Assembly (NCBI GenBank): GCA_036494815.1
Contig: DASXNV010000063.1
Location: forward strand, 124,001 to 188,000
Source: Poindextera sp036494815
Lineage (GTDB): Bacteria > Pseudomonadota > Alphaproteobacteria > Caulobacterales > Caulobacteraceae
Direction of reading: 5' to 3'
DNA length: 64,000 bases
Within the stretch, counting starts at the first letter, position 1; the number at the start of each line of letters is the position of its first letter. Made by a program: the position numbers and the translations under genes. The notes beneath the pieces are model-generated. The model was not told the origin of the DNA and made no database searches. It worked only from the letters and a program-made list of their open reading frames with translations. Of this stretch, positions 43,548 to 52,725 are shown piece by piece.

Positions 43548-45887
43548 ATGCGGCGCGGTTGGCAATGGTTGAGCGGCATGGCCGCAATCTTGGCGCTCGG
43601 CGCCGTCCCGGCCGCAGCCGCCGAACAGCCCACGCCCTTCGAGGCCGTGGACCCCTTCATCGGCACCGGCCCCGACGGCCACACCTTCCCCGGCGCCACC
43701 GTCCCCTTCGGCATGGTCCAGCTGAGCCCGGACACCGAGATCAAGCCGTTCAAGCAAAGCTACAAATGGGCCGCCGGCTATCGCCACGAAGACCAGACCA
43801 TCATCGGCTTCTCCCACACCCATTTCTCCGGCACGGGCCATTCCGACCTCGGCGACGTGCTGATCCAGCCCATCGCCGGCGAGGTGCGCCTGGAGCCCGG
43901 CGACAGCGACAAGCCCAGCTCCGGCTACCGCTCGCGCTTTAGCCACACGGGCGAGATCGCCCAGCCCGGCTATTACGCCGTGACCCTGGCCGATTACGGC
44001 GTGCGCGCCGAGTTGACCGCCACCCCCCGGGTGGGCCTGCACCGCTACGCCTTCCCCGCCGGCCAGCCGGCCCACGTCCTGCTCGACCTGCGCTCGTCGA
44101 TCTACAACTATCCGGGCAAGGTCCTGTGGTCGCGGCTGCGCCTGCGGCCGGACGGGGTGATCACCGGCTTTCGCGAGACCCGCGGCTGGGCGCCGGGCCG
44201 CCAGCTCTATTTCGCCATGGCCTTCTCTCAGCCCCTGACCAGCCACCAGGTCTACGACCGCGCGCCAGCCAACGAATACAAGGGCTTCAAGGGGCCGGGA
44301 ACGAGCCCCGCCGACCTGCAATCCATCGAAGGCCGCGGCCTGGTCGGGGTGTTCGACTTTGGGCCGCTTAGCGGCCCGCTGCTGCTCAAGGTGGCCATCT
44401 CTCCGGTCAGCGAGGACAACGCCGTCGCCAACCTGAAGGCCGAGGCCCCCGGCTGGGATTTCGACGCCGCCCGCGCCGCCGCCCGCGCGGCCTGGGAGCA
44501 GGCGCTTGGCGCGGTGGACATCCAGGCGCCTGCGCCCATGCGGGCCTCGCTCTACACCGCCCTCTATCACGCCCTCTTGGCCCCCAGCCTGTCCATGGAC
44601 ACCGACGCGCGCTATCGCGGCCCCGACAACCAGGTGCATACGGCCGACGGCTTCACCTTCGTCTCCACCTTTTCGCTCTGGGACACCTACCGCGCCGAAC
44701 AGCCGCTGATGACCCTGATCCAGCCGGAAAAGCGCACGGCGGACTTGGTCAATTCCCTCTTGGCCTCGCGCCGGGAAAGCCCGTTCGGCATCCTGCCGGT
44801 CTGGCAGTTCGCCGGGCAGGAGACCTGGTGCATGATCGGCTATCACGCCGTACCCGAGATCGCCGACGCGATCATGAAGGGGATCAAGGGCTTCGACACC
44901 GCCGAGGCCCTGGACGCCATGACCGCCAGCGCCATCTACGCCCCCTATGGCGACCTGGGCGACTATATGAAGCTGGGCTATGTCCCCATCGACAAGGAAC
45001 CCGAGGCCGCCTCCAAGACCATCGAATACGCCTTCGACGACTGGACCATTTCCCGCGTGGCGCAAAAGCTCGGCCGCCAGGATGTCGCCAGCCAGTTCGA
45101 AGCCCGGTCGAGCAACTGGCGCAACGTGTTCGATCCCAAGACCGGCTTCATCCGGGCCAGGAAGAGCGACGGGGCGTTCCGCGAGCCGTTCGACCCGACC
45201 TCGATCAAATATGGCAGCGACTATACCGAGGGTAACGCCTGGCAATGGTCCTTCTATGCGCCCCAGGACACGGCCGGCCTGATTAAGGCCGGCGGCGGCG
45301 AGCGCAAATTCACAGCCAGGCTGGACGCCATGTTCGACTTCGACGATTCCAAGCTGGACTATACCAGCGCCGAGGACATCGCCGGCCTGATCGGCCAGTA
45401 CATCCACGGCAACGAGCCCAGCCATCACGTGGCCTATCTCTACGACTATGCCGGCCAGCCCTGGCGCACCCAGGAGCGGCTGAAGCAGATCGTCGACAGC
45501 CAGTACAAACCCGCCCCCGATGGCCTGGTGGGCAATGACGACCTGGGCCAGATGTCCGCTTGGCTGGTGTTCACGGCCTTGGGCTTCTATCCGGTGGCGC
45601 CCGGCTCGAACCAATATGTGATCGGCCGCCCGTTCGTGGACCGCGCGACGCTGAATCTGCCCAACGGCAAGCGCTTCACCATCGCCGCCGACGGTCTCAG
45701 CGAGGCCAACCGCTATGTGGGCGCGGTGTTGCTGAACGGCGCCCCCCTGGCCCACAGCTTTATCCGCCACGACGAGATCATGGCCGGCGGCGAACTGCGC
45801 TTCGTCATGCAGTCCACGCCCAACAAGACCTGGGCGACCAGGCCGGGCGAGCGGCCGTTTTCAATGTCCTCGCCGGTGGCCCGATAG
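43548..45887 (+). CDS. GH92-family glycoside hydrolase (alpha-mannosidase type)
   Basis: Predicted exported calcium-dependent exo-alpha-mannosidase of 779 residues. Residues 1-25 are a signal peptide (MRRGWQWLSGMAAILALGAV onwards). The family N-terminal motif GHTFPGATVPFGMVQLSPDT, the catalytic-acid region YIHGNEPSHHVAYLYDYAG and the second acidic motif VGNDDLGQMSAWLVFTALG are all present. The two-domain layout (beta-sandwich then helical barrel) fits GH92. No sus-like transport genes adjoin. It probably acts in the periplasm on mannose-containing glycans. Confidence 0.93.
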   Translation: MRRGWQWLSGMAAILALGAVPAAAAEQPTPFEAVDPFIGTGPDGHTFPGATVPFGMVQLSPDTEIKPFKQSYKWAAGYRHEDQTIIGFSHTHFSGTGHSDLGDVLIQPIAGEVRLEPGDSDKPSSGYRSRFSHTGEIAQPGYYAVTLADYGVRAELTATPRVGLHRYAFPAGQPAHVLLDLRSSIYNYPGKVLWSRLRLRPDGVITGFRETRGWAPGRQLYFAMAFSQPLTSHQVYDRAPANEYKGFKGPGTSPADLQSIEGRGLVGVFDFGPLSGPLLLKVAISPVSEDNAVANLKAEAPGWDFDAARAAARAAWEQALGAVDIQAPAPMRASLYTALYHALLAPSLSMDTDARYRGPDNQVHTADGFTFVSTFSLWDTYRAEQPLMTLIQPEKRTADLVNSLLASRRESPFGILPVWQFAGQETWCMIGYHAVPEIADAIMKGIKGFDTAEALDAMTASAIYAPYGDLGDYMKLGYVPIDKEPEAASKTIEYAFDDWTISRVAQKLGRQDVASQFEARSSNWRNVFDPKTGFIRARKSDGAFREPFDPTSIKYGSDYTEGNAWQWSFYAPQDTAGLIKAGGGERKFTARLDAMFDFDDSKLDYTSAEDIAGLIGQYIHGNEPSHHVAYLYDYAGQPWRTQERLKQIVDSQYKPAPDGLVGNDDLGQMSAWLVFTALGFYPVAPGSNQYVIGRPFVDRATLNLPNGKRFTIAADGLSEANRYVGAVLLNGAPLAHSFIRHDEIMAGGELRFVMQSTPNKTWATRPGERPFSMSSPVAR

Positions 45888-45893
45888 GGATGC

Positions 45894-46661
45894 CTACCCC
45901 TTGCGCTCCTGCAGGATGTTGCCGCCGTCGACCACCAGGACCACGCCGTTGACATAGCTGGCCATGTCCGAGGCCAGGAACACCACCGTGGCCGCCACTT
46001 CCTCCGGCCGCCCCGCCCGTCCCGGCGGCGTGTTGCGCGCCGCCCGAAGCTCCTCGGCGGTGGACGCGCCGGTGTCGATCCAGCCTGGCGCCACGGCGTT
46101 CACCGTCACCCCAGCCGGACCGACCTCCAGGGCCAGGGCGTGGGTCAGCCCCACCATGCCGGCCTTGGCGGCGGAATAGGCGGACTCGCCGATATTGGAC
46201 ACCAGCGGGCCCGTAACCGAGGCCATATTGACAACGCGCCCATGGCCGTTGGCGACCATGTCCGGCAGGAAGGCGCGGGTGGCCAGAAAGGCGGTCTTCA
46301 GGCTGACGGCGATTCCGCGATCCCAGTCCTGTTCGGCCATGTCCAGAAATGTCGCCTGCAGGGCCGGTTCCCGAAGCGAGCCCATGCCGGCGTTGTTCAC
46401 CAGCACATCCACCGGACCGACGACTTCACGCAACCGCTCGACCTCGGCGGCCACGGTCAGGTCGGCGACACAGCCGCGGGCTTTAAGGCCTTCAGCCGCC
46501 AGTTCGGCGGCGCGATCCAGCACCCGCTCGCTGGCTCCCGACAAGACCACCGACAGGCCCGCCTGCCCCAAGGCCCGCGCCACGGCGAAACCGATGCCGT
46601 CGACAGCCCCAGCGCCCGTCACCAGCGCCGTGATCGATTTGCAGAACAGCTCAACGCCCAT
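45894..46661 (-). CDS. SDR-family NAD(P)-dependent oxidoreductase
   Basis: Classical short-chain dehydrogenase of 255 residues. It has the cofactor motif ALVTGAGAVDGIGFAVARAL, the structural VLVNNAGMGSL, and the catalytic Ser in VNMASVTGP with YSAAKAGMVGL (Tyr-x3-Lys). The C-terminal NGVVLVVDGG is typical of FabG-like members. The start MGVELFCKSITALVTG is preferred over an upstream codon. Substrate unknown. Convergent with GH92, separated by 6 bp. Confidence 0.9.
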   Translation of the reverse strand: MGVELFCKSITALVTGAGAVDGIGFAVARALGQAGLSVVLSGASERVLDRAAELAAEGLKARGCVADLTVAAEVERLREVVGPVDVLVNNAGMGSLREPALQATFLDMAEQDWDRGIAVSLKTAFLATRAFLPDMVANGHGRVVNMASVTGPLVSNIGESAYSAAKAGMVGLTHALALEVGPAGVTVNAVAPGWIDTGASTAEELRAARNTPPGRAGRPEEVAATVVFLASDMASYVNGVVLVVDGGNILQERKG

Positions 46662-46826
46662 GAATCGGTCCGCCCCATAACGCACCAGCCCACATACATC
46701 GCCCGCTCGTCAGACTGAATGCTGTTTGATGGTGACGCCGAAAACCAACCGCTCGATCAGCGCATTTTCTTTACGCCAAGCACTATCGGTAGCAGTATTC
46801 ACCTTGGCTACGAATAGGGGGCGATC

Positions 46827-47819
46827 ATGATCGAGTGGATCAAACGCCGGTGGCAAGACTTCGTTCAGCGTATCCAGGGCGAACCCAAGGATGCGATCAC
46901 GGCTCAACTTATCGCATCGAAGGTGGACTTCGACTTGGCCATGGAATGGGCCGACATGCCGGAAATCAGAAAAATCGACGGCGCCACCGGGGCCATGTTG
47001 AAAGCGGGACGCGCCTCCCGCTCAGTGGTCGACCAGATCGGGGCTGCAATCACCGCGCGCCTGATCCTGGCGACAAAGATGAGCGACGACGAACTTGTCC
47101 GATACGTGCAGCATCTGCAAAACCGCTATGCTGTCGCCGTCGGCCCGGCTGCCTACGCGCGATACGCGGCGGGCATCCCCAAAAACGTCTTCGACGATTA
47201 CAAGAAATTGTGGGCCGAACTGCAAACCCTATCCTACAGGCTTCGGCTCGCCTACTCCATAACCCACATGAGAGATAAGTATCTATATCAGATACGCACG
47301 AGTTGCTTTACCTTCCTGTCGCTATCCCTGGCCATCATTCTTGTGGTCATTGTCTACCAGCAGTTCGAGTCGACATCCAATCCCGTACTCAATTTCATGA
47401 CCGTCGCCACGGTCGGCTTTGGCGGCGCCTTGACCTCAATCGCCAGGCGCGCCAACCAGCTTCTGTCCTCCAGCCCGCTCGAAGATGACCCCGTTATCCA
47501 GGCCAGCGCCATGCAGCAGGGCCGCGCAAGCCTGTTCATCGCCGCCCTCACCGGCCCCATCTTTGCCCTGACCTTGCTGCTGATCTTCATGACCACGGCG
47601 TTCAACCTGGGCGATCTGACCCCGAAGTTTCATGAGGCCGCCTGCGACGCGGCGGGCTGCGGCGAGCCCGATTTCAGGATCTTCAAATACGCCTTCTGGC
47701 TGGACAAGCCGTTCGACGCGGCAAAGCTCGCCACCTGGGCCTTCATTTCAGGCTTCGCCGAGCAGTTCGTGCCGGACGTCCTGGACAGGTTCGCCACCGC
47801 CGCGACCAAGAAGGGATAG
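46827..47819 (+). CDS. Membrane protein of unknown function
   Basis: I do not recognise this family. The 330-residue product has a soluble helical N-terminal half (EWADMPEIRKIDGATGAMLK, LVRYVQHLQNRYAVAVGPAA), then two or three hydrophobic segments (FTFLSLSLAIILVVIVYQQF about residues 163-182, FIAALTGPIFALTLLLIFMT about 238-257) and a C-terminal part with DAACDAAGCGEPDF and AFISGFAEQFVPDVLDRF. The end resembles the TM-plus-tail layout of small integral proteins that sense or gate, but no motif can be named. The codon usage looks like its neighbours. Confidence 0.6.
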   Translation: MIEWIKRRWQDFVQRIQGEPKDAITAQLIASKVDFDLAMEWADMPEIRKIDGATGAMLKAGRASRSVVDQIGAAITARLILATKMSDDELVRYVQHLQNRYAVAVGPAAYARYAAGIPKNVFDDYKKLWAELQTLSYRLRLAYSITHMRDKYLYQIRTSCFTFLSLSLAIILVVIVYQQFESTSNPVLNFMTVATVGFGGALTSIARRANQLLSSSPLEDDPVIQASAMQQGRASLFIAALTGPIFALTLLLIFMTTAFNLGDLTPKFHEAACDAAGCGEPDFRIFKYAFWLDKPFDAAKLATWAFISGFAEQFVPDVLDRFATAATKKG

Positions 47820-47949
47820 CTTGGCGCGAGGCGGCCGGCGCTTGGAGCGGGATGAGGAAAGGCACGAAGCGGTTTTCCGCTCGCACCCCGCAGATGGGGC
47901 GAATCCCCGGGCGCCGCCACAGATCCGTCATCACCCCACTTGCGCGGTG

Positions 47950-48017
47950 ATCCATGCCGTGAAGGTTAAGCCACAGCAATTTATCAGAATATCATCCCAG
48001 CCGTTCACGGCATGGAT
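47950..48017. repeat. Perfect 14-bp inverted repeat with 40-bp spacer
   Basis: ATCCATGCCGTGAA (47950-47963) and TTCACGGCATGGAT (48004-48017) are exact reverse complements. Beyond the outer ends a few wobble pairs extend the stem. The spacer is AT-richer. It lies in the 326-bp gap between two convergent genes (47819 and 48146). It may be a long-loop terminator, a protein-binding site or a mobile-element footprint. The rest of this gap shows no gene. Confidence 0.85.
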
Positions 48018-48145
48018 TGCGAGTACGGGGGCCGGCGATGACGGTCGGGACAGGCGCCCGGGAATACCCCCCCACATCCCGCTCTTACCATTTGGAATCG
48101 ATCACTTTTTATGATCTTGAATTGATTCGATCCAACATCACGCGC

Positions 48146-49006
48146 CTAATGCGACGGCGCCCCCATCGCACCGACATTGTTGAATAGGCGGCGCAATTTG
48201 CCCTCCAGGGAAATGCGGAAGACATCCCTGCGTTCGTGACCGCGCGACAGGAAATGGAGATTTCTGCCCAGGCTGAAATAACCAAGTCCGGCCTCCCGCG
48301 CCAAGATCTTTATGGAGTCTCTGGAGTAGAGCGAGATATGCCCGTTTCGAGGCGCGGCGTACCACCAATTCAGGCCAGTTTTCAGCGAGACCATGCCATC
48401 CGAGACATTGGTGCCGATCAGCACCAATAGCCGCCCAGGATTACACCGCCGCAGAAGGTCGGCCAGCGACGCCCGCGGATCCGGCACATGTTCGAACACT
48501 TCAAACGACGTGCAGAAGTTATACCCTCCGTTGGCGGAAACGTAGTCTCCTCCGCCAAAGGGATCGACGCTGTCATAGGCCCAGCCCCGGCGTCGCAGCA
48601 GGGACGCCATCGCCCCATTGCCGCCGCCAAAGTCGAGGCCCACCAACCGCTCGCCGATCGCCTTGAGATAGGCTTCGGCCACAAAGGCGTTCAGCTTGGG
48701 CCGCTCCGCCGCATAGGCCGGATCGACCTTGGCATAGTCGGAATTATAGACGATCCCGCTCCATTGCTCCGGCGTGAAATGGTCGAAGGTCGGCGTAAAG
48801 ATGAAATGGCACTCCACGCACCGATAATAGGGAATATCGACGCCGTATCGGCCAAGCGGATACCGGCCGGGCTCGCACGACTTGCCGAAATCGACTGCAG
48901 CGAACGGCAGGGCCTCGGCGCCGCAGATCTTGCAGGCCTTGGGCCGGTCCCGCTCCATCTGGCTGTCGACCACATCGCGCAACACGGCGCGCGCATCCAA
49001 GCCCAT
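48146..49006 (-). CDS. Class I SAM methyltransferase with N-terminal zinc ribbon
   Basis: Predicted cytosolic methyltransferase of 286 residues. A zinc ribbon (Cys25, Cys28, Cys63, Cys66; CKICG and RCVECHF) precedes a Rossmann methyltransferase domain with SAM motif LVGLDFGGGNGAMASLLRR and an acidic EVFEHVPDPRASLADLL loop. This plan is common among sugar and nucleotide-sugar methyltransferases of surface-polysaccharide clusters, but none of those genes is nearby. The start MGLDARAVLRDVVD is used. Substrate unknown. Confidence 0.82.
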   Translation of the reverse strand: MGLDARAVLRDVVDSQMERDRPKACKICGAEALPFAAVDFGKSCEPGRYPLGRYGVDIPYYRCVECHFIFTPTFDHFTPEQWSGIVYNSDYAKVDPAYAAERPKLNAFVAEAYLKAIGERLVGLDFGGGNGAMASLLRRRGWAYDSVDPFGGGDYVSANGGYNFCTSFEVFEHVPDPRASLADLLRRCNPGRLLVLIGTNVSDGMVSLKTGLNWWYAAPRNGHISLYSRDSIKILAREAGLGYFSLGRNLHFLSRGHERRDVFRISLEGKLRRLFNNVGAMGAPSH

Positions 49007-49277
49007 GACGAGGTCTCCCCTAAGCACAGGTCAGAGGAATCTCGATATGGGCGAGATCCCGATCGAATGTGGCTCTGGCTAAGCGGTTGTCACCTTCGCG
49101 GCCAAAGCATGGAGGCCGGCGACGCAATGGACAAGCGTCGCTGTAACTAATTCGCGTGCAAGACCATTTCGCCCGAAAGCAGCCGCATTGGATTTCCGCA
49201 CGGTGTGGAAAGCGGGCATTGCTTTGAGATTGGCGCTAGGGCGACGGCCCTACATTATTGCCGGGGAAGGCGAATTC

Positions 49278-49756
49278 ATGACCAAAGCAATTTTCGGCGC
49301 AGTTGTTATAGTATTGTTTGCCGCGTCATTGTCGACCGAAGCTATGGCTCAGACCAATTCGCCACTACTTGAGCTGCCACCAGCGACGCCGGGCATAGGC
49401 ATTATCAATTCTCAGTTGACAATCTGCAATCCTCTGAGACTTACCGGCCAAGGTTTCTGCACGAACCCACTATCCGGGATAGTGAACGCACGCGACCAGC
49501 AACTCTTTCTGTAGATGTTCATGGAAATATCAGATGCAATCTTAAGTCTGTTTCGATTGGATCGCCTGACTTTGGAAAGCTCAATGGGTGCGCAGTTGTC
49601 GAGGAAATACCGGAAAACGTCGGGCTAGCAAAGGCTACGAAGATCCTCGTACCGTTGGTTCAACTGAGCGTGCACTCAGCGTTTGCCGCCCTCGGTCAGC
49701 CCGATGCAATCGTACAGTTCGTCGTTCGCTGGCCCGCCAGGCCCGCTTCGAAGTAG
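49278..49756 (+). pseudogene. Small exported protein, apparent frameshift
   Basis: An ATG at 49278, with GGGGAAGG upstream, starts a signal peptide (MTKAIFGAVVIVLFAASLST) and reads on to a stop at 49512-49514. In another frame, sequence from about 49490 to a stop at 49754-49756 reads TLSVDVHGNIRCNLKSVSIG and GKLNGCAVVEEIPENVGLAK, which looks like genuine coding sequence (similar in style to TonB C-terminal-type repeats). A one-base frameshift near 49480-49515 would join the two into one exported protein of about 160 residues. The family is not identified. Confidence 0.5.
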
Positions 49757-50089
49757 CAGGAGAGATAGTTCAAACCGAGGCGGATGTCGGGGCCGCACTA
49801 TTGCAGCGCCTCCTATGGGTCGCGTGCCGTCGCCCGGTGGCGGCCAGGAACCCGACATTCGCCGCCGTGCGGGCTCTGGCGCCAAAAGCGGTAGCGTTCA
49901 AGAGCGGTTCGGGGTGAATTTATGCCGCTGACCGCGGGTTCAGCGGTTGAGCGGTGTGAGAGCCGCCGCAAGTTCTGAGATCCGCTCTGAATTCAGGCGA
50001 TGGTGGCGCGCCCAGGCGCAGGCTTGCCGCTTGTGGTCAGCCGAAAGAGACTGCGTTTAGGGGACTAACCTATCCCCCGCCGAGCGCGG
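49757..50089. other. Gap between convergent genes, no gene seen
   Basis: About 330 bp with no convincing coding frame. It lies between the frameshifted small exported protein and glmU, which converge. The only structure seen is a short hairpin at 49925-49946, listed separately. Confidence 0.4.
49925..49946. terminator. Candidate terminator hairpin downstream of glmU
   Basis: CCGCTGA (49925-49931) pairs with TCAGCGG (49940-49946) around an 8-nt loop. It lies 143 bp beyond the glmU stop, between convergent genes. No U-tract follows, so the call is tentative. Confidence 0.35.
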
Positions 50090-51448
50090 CTACGCCCCCC
50101 TCGCCGCCCGCTTGCGCGCGCGAAACCGCTCGGCCCAGCCCAGCTTTTCCGTCTGGACGCCGCGCTCCAGGGCCAGGGCGTTGTCCGCCACGTCCCGGAT
50201 GATCACGGAACCCGATCCGGTATAGGCGCCATTGCCGACCCTGACCGGAGCCACCAGGGACGAGTTGGAGCCTATGAAGGCGTTTTCGCCGATGTGGGTC
50301 TCGAACTTGTCGAAGCCGTCATAGTTACAAAAGATCGTGCCGGCGCCGATATTGGCCCGGGCGCCCACGCTGCCGTCGCCCAGATAGGCCAGGTGGTTGG
50401 CCTTGGCGCCCTTGCCCACCTTGACCTTCTTGACCTCCACGAAATTGCCGATGTGGGCGTCCTCGCCGATGTCGGCGCCGGGGCGCAGGCGGGCATAGGG
50501 GCCGATCAGGGCGCCGGCCCGGACCATGCAGCCCTCCAGGTGGCTGAAGGCGCGGATCACGGCGCCACTTTCCACCGTCACCCCGCCGGCGAACACCACA
50601 TTGGGCTCCACCGCCGCGCCGGCGGCGATCTGGGTGTCCCAGGACAGGAACACCGTTTCCGGCGCGGTCATGGTCACGCCCTCGGCCATCAGTTCGGCGC
50701 GGCGGCGGCGCTGCCAGACGCCCTCGGCGCCGGCCAGTTCGGCCTGGGAGTTGACGCCCATCACCGATTCCTCCGGCGCGAAGGCGGCGCTCACGGCCCG
50801 GCCAGCCGCATTGGCCAGGCCGACCACGTCAGTCAGATAATATTCGCCCTTGGCGTTGTCGTTGCGCACCTGGGCCAGAAGGGCGAACAGCAGCTCGGCC
50901 GGGGCCGCCAACACGCCGGAATTGCTGGCGCGAACCAACAGTTCGGCGGGGCTGGCTTCCTTGGCCTCGACGATGCGTTCCAGCCGCCCGTCGTTCGCCA
51001 GAATCAGCCGGCCATAGGCGCCGGGATCGGTCGGCTCGAAGCCCAGCACCGCCAAGTCGGCCCCGCCCGCGCGCAGGTCGAACAGGGACTGGATATCGTT
51101 GGCGCCCAGTAGAGGCACGTCGGCATAGGTGACCACCACATCGCCGTCGAACCCGTCCAGGGCCTCGCGCGCCGCCAGCACCGCATGGCCGGTGCCCAGC
51201 GGCGGATCCTGAATGGCGACACAGCCCTCGCCCAGCCGTTTGGCGGCATGGGCCGCCACTGGCGAGCCCCCAGCGCCGGCGACCACCATCACGCGCTGGC
51301 ACCCCGCAGCCTGGGCGGCGTCGATCGCCCTGTCGAGCATGGCGCGGCCGCCCACCGTGTGCAGCACCTTGTGCAGCGGCGACTTCATCCGCGTACCTTG
51401 GCCGGCGGCCAGGATCACGGCGGCGCGGGGGCGGACGGCATTGCTCAT
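50090..51448 (-). CDS. glmU: Bifunctional GlcNAc-1-P uridyltransferase/GlcN-1-P acetyltransferase
   Basis: Makes UDP-GlcNAc for peptidoglycan and lipopolysaccharide. The 452-residue product has the pyrophosphorylase motif AAVILAAGQGTRMKSPLHKV in the N-terminal domain, and a left-handed beta-helix with the acetyltransferase region NFVEVKKVKVGKGAKANHLA and ANIGAGTIFCNYDGFDKFET. The start at 51448 has GAGGAAG upstream; a longer open frame beyond it runs antisense to gph and is ignored. Divergent from gph. Confidence 0.95.
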   Translation of the reverse strand: MSNAVRPRAAVILAAGQGTRMKSPLHKVLHTVGGRAMLDRAIDAAQAAGCQRVMVVAGAGGSPVAAHAAKRLGEGCVAIQDPPLGTGHAVLAAREALDGFDGDVVVTYADVPLLGANDIQSLFDLRAGGADLAVLGFEPTDPGAYGRLILANDGRLERIVEAKEASPAELLVRASNSGVLAAPAELLFALLAQVRNDNAKGEYYLTDVVGLANAAGRAVSAAFAPEESVMGVNSQAELAGAEGVWQRRRRAELMAEGVTMTAPETVFLSWDTQIAAGAAVEPNVVFAGGVTVESGAVIRAFSHLEGCMVRAGALIGPYARLRPGADIGEDAHIGNFVEVKKVKVGKGAKANHLAYLGDGSVGARANIGAGTIFCNYDGFDKFETHIGENAFIGSNSSLVAPVRVGNGAYTGSGSVIIRDVADNALALERGVQTEKLGWAERFRARKRAARGA

Positions 51449-51580
51449 GGGCTTCCTCGTAGACAGACTGGCCGCGCATGGAGACTCGGCCGTTGCGCTG
51501 CATCGGGATTTAGCCGAAACGCGGAGCGAATGCATGACGGCCCGGATTTGCGCGGCCGCAAATCTTTGGGAGCCTGCTGC

Positions 51581-52270
51581 TTGCCTCTGCCCCCGCACGC
51601 CCTGACGGGCGCGATTCTGGCCTTTGATCTGGACGGGACCTTGGTGGACACCGCGCCCGATCTCATCGGGTCTTTGAACGGCGTGCTGAAGGAGCAGGGC
51701 CTGCCGGCCCTGGCCCTGCGCACAGCCAGGGTGATGGTCGGCCGGGGCGCCAAGGCCCTGATCGAACAAGGCTTCTCCGCCGCCGGCGCGCCCCTGGACG
51801 CGGATCAGACCCCCGCCCTGGTGGCCCGCTTCATCGACCTCTATCGCAGCCGCATCGCCCTTGAGAGCCGCGCCTTCGACGGGGTGGAGGCTTGCCTCGA
51901 AGAGCTGGCCCGCGCCGGCGCCGGGCTGGTGGTGTGCACCAACAAGCCCACCGACCTGTCCTTCGCCCTGCTCGACGCGCTGGGCCTGACCGCGCACTTC
52001 GCCGCCGTCATTGGCGCCGACAAGGCCCCGGCGCCCAAGCCCGACGCCCGCCATCTGCTCGCGGCCATCGCGGCGGCCGGGGGGCGGGCGGACCGGACGA
52101 TCATGATCGGCGACAGCGCCGCCGACATCGGCGCCGCCCACGCGGCCAAGGTTCCCAGCGTGGTGGTCAGCTTCGGCTATACCGAAATTCCTGCCGCCGA
52201 CCTGGGCGCGGACCACCTGATCGACCACTTTTCGGAACTGCCCGCCCTGGCGGCGCGGATCCTCGGCTGA
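51581..52270 (+). CDS. gph: Phosphoglycolate phosphatase (HAD family)
   Basis: HAD hydrolase that dephosphorylates 2-phosphoglycolate from oxidative DNA-end repair. The 229-residue product has motif I ILAFDLDGTLVDTAPDLIGS, motif II VVCTNKPTD and motif IV TIMIGDSAADIGAAHAAKVP. No ATG is available near the N-terminus; the TTG at 51581 with GGGAG eight bases upstream is the best start. Divergent from glmU across about 130 bp. Assignment within the HAD family is moderate. Confidence 0.85.
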   Translation: MPLPPHALTGAILAFDLDGTLVDTAPDLIGSLNGVLKEQGLPALALRTARVMVGRGAKALIEQGFSAAGAPLDADQTPALVARFIDLYRSRIALESRAFDGVEACLEELARAGAGLVVCTNKPTDLSFALLDALGLTAHFAAVIGADKAPAPKPDARHLLAAIAAAGGRADRTIMIGDSAADIGAAHAAKVPSVVVSFGYTEIPAADLGADHLIDHFSELPALAARILG

Positions 52271-52372
52271 TCTAAATGCGGGGGCCTTAGGCCTTAATCA
52301 ACCGATATGGGCGAGACTGTGCTCCTGGGCCCTTGAGAATGATCGGAGAGCCCGCGGCAGGGAGTTTCGCTG

Positions 52373-52492
52373 ATGTGGCTGATTTCGCTGGGTCTAGGCG
52401 CCGGCCTGATAACGGCGGCGGCGGCCGCCATGATGTTCCAGATCGTCGTCGCAACCGTCTGCGACCTTGCGGGGCTCATCCCGCCTCGCTAA
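52373..52492 (+). CDS. Putative small membrane protein, 39 aa
   Basis: A short frame with GGGAG before its ATG encodes MWLISLGLGAGLITAAAAAM, then MFQIVVATVCDLAGLIPPR. It is almost entirely hydrophobic, with a polar C-terminus, so one membrane segment is likely. It lies 102 bp after gph in the same direction. It has no recognisable family, and at this length the open frame could be chance. Confidence 0.35.
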   Translation: MWLISLGLGAGLITAAAAAMMFQIVVATVCDLAGLIPPR

Positions 52493-52689
52493 ATCTCAAT
52501 AAATACAGTCTGCGGCGCCGCGACGGCCCAGAAGCAGGCATATCCAGCATCGCATTCGATTAGGGCGCCTCGCCCACAAACTATCGGTGGAGCTGGCTGT
52601 TGAACTCATCAACATTGCTCGCCATAGTCCCTCACAATTCTGTGTGGCGTCGATGGTCTCGGTTTTGCAAGACTGATCGCTGACGGGAT

Positions 52690-52712
52690 TCAGGACATCG
52701 GGCTTGTCCTGA
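52690..52712. promoter_or_regulatory. 8-bp palindromic hairpin upstream of adenylation-fusion gene
   Basis: TCAGGACA (52690-52697) and TGTCCTGA (52705-52712) form a perfect inverted repeat around a 7-nt centre, ending 13 bp before the ATG at 52726. The location is right for a repressor operator or an RNA hairpin controlling translation start. The rest of 52493-52689 shows no gene. Confidence 0.4.
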
Positions 52713-52725
52713 TCTGAGCCAATAG

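Noticed and set aside
43479..45770. 763-residue open frame antisense to the GH92 gene
   Set aside because: It is a GC-rich mirror frame; the plus strand encodes a full GH92 protein with signal peptide and catalytic motifs, and the antisense product is low-complexity without domains.
51449..52228. N-terminal extension of GlmU by about 260 residues
   Set aside because: The extension lies antisense to gph and has low-complexity content; the GlmU family start and ribosome-binding site are at 51448.
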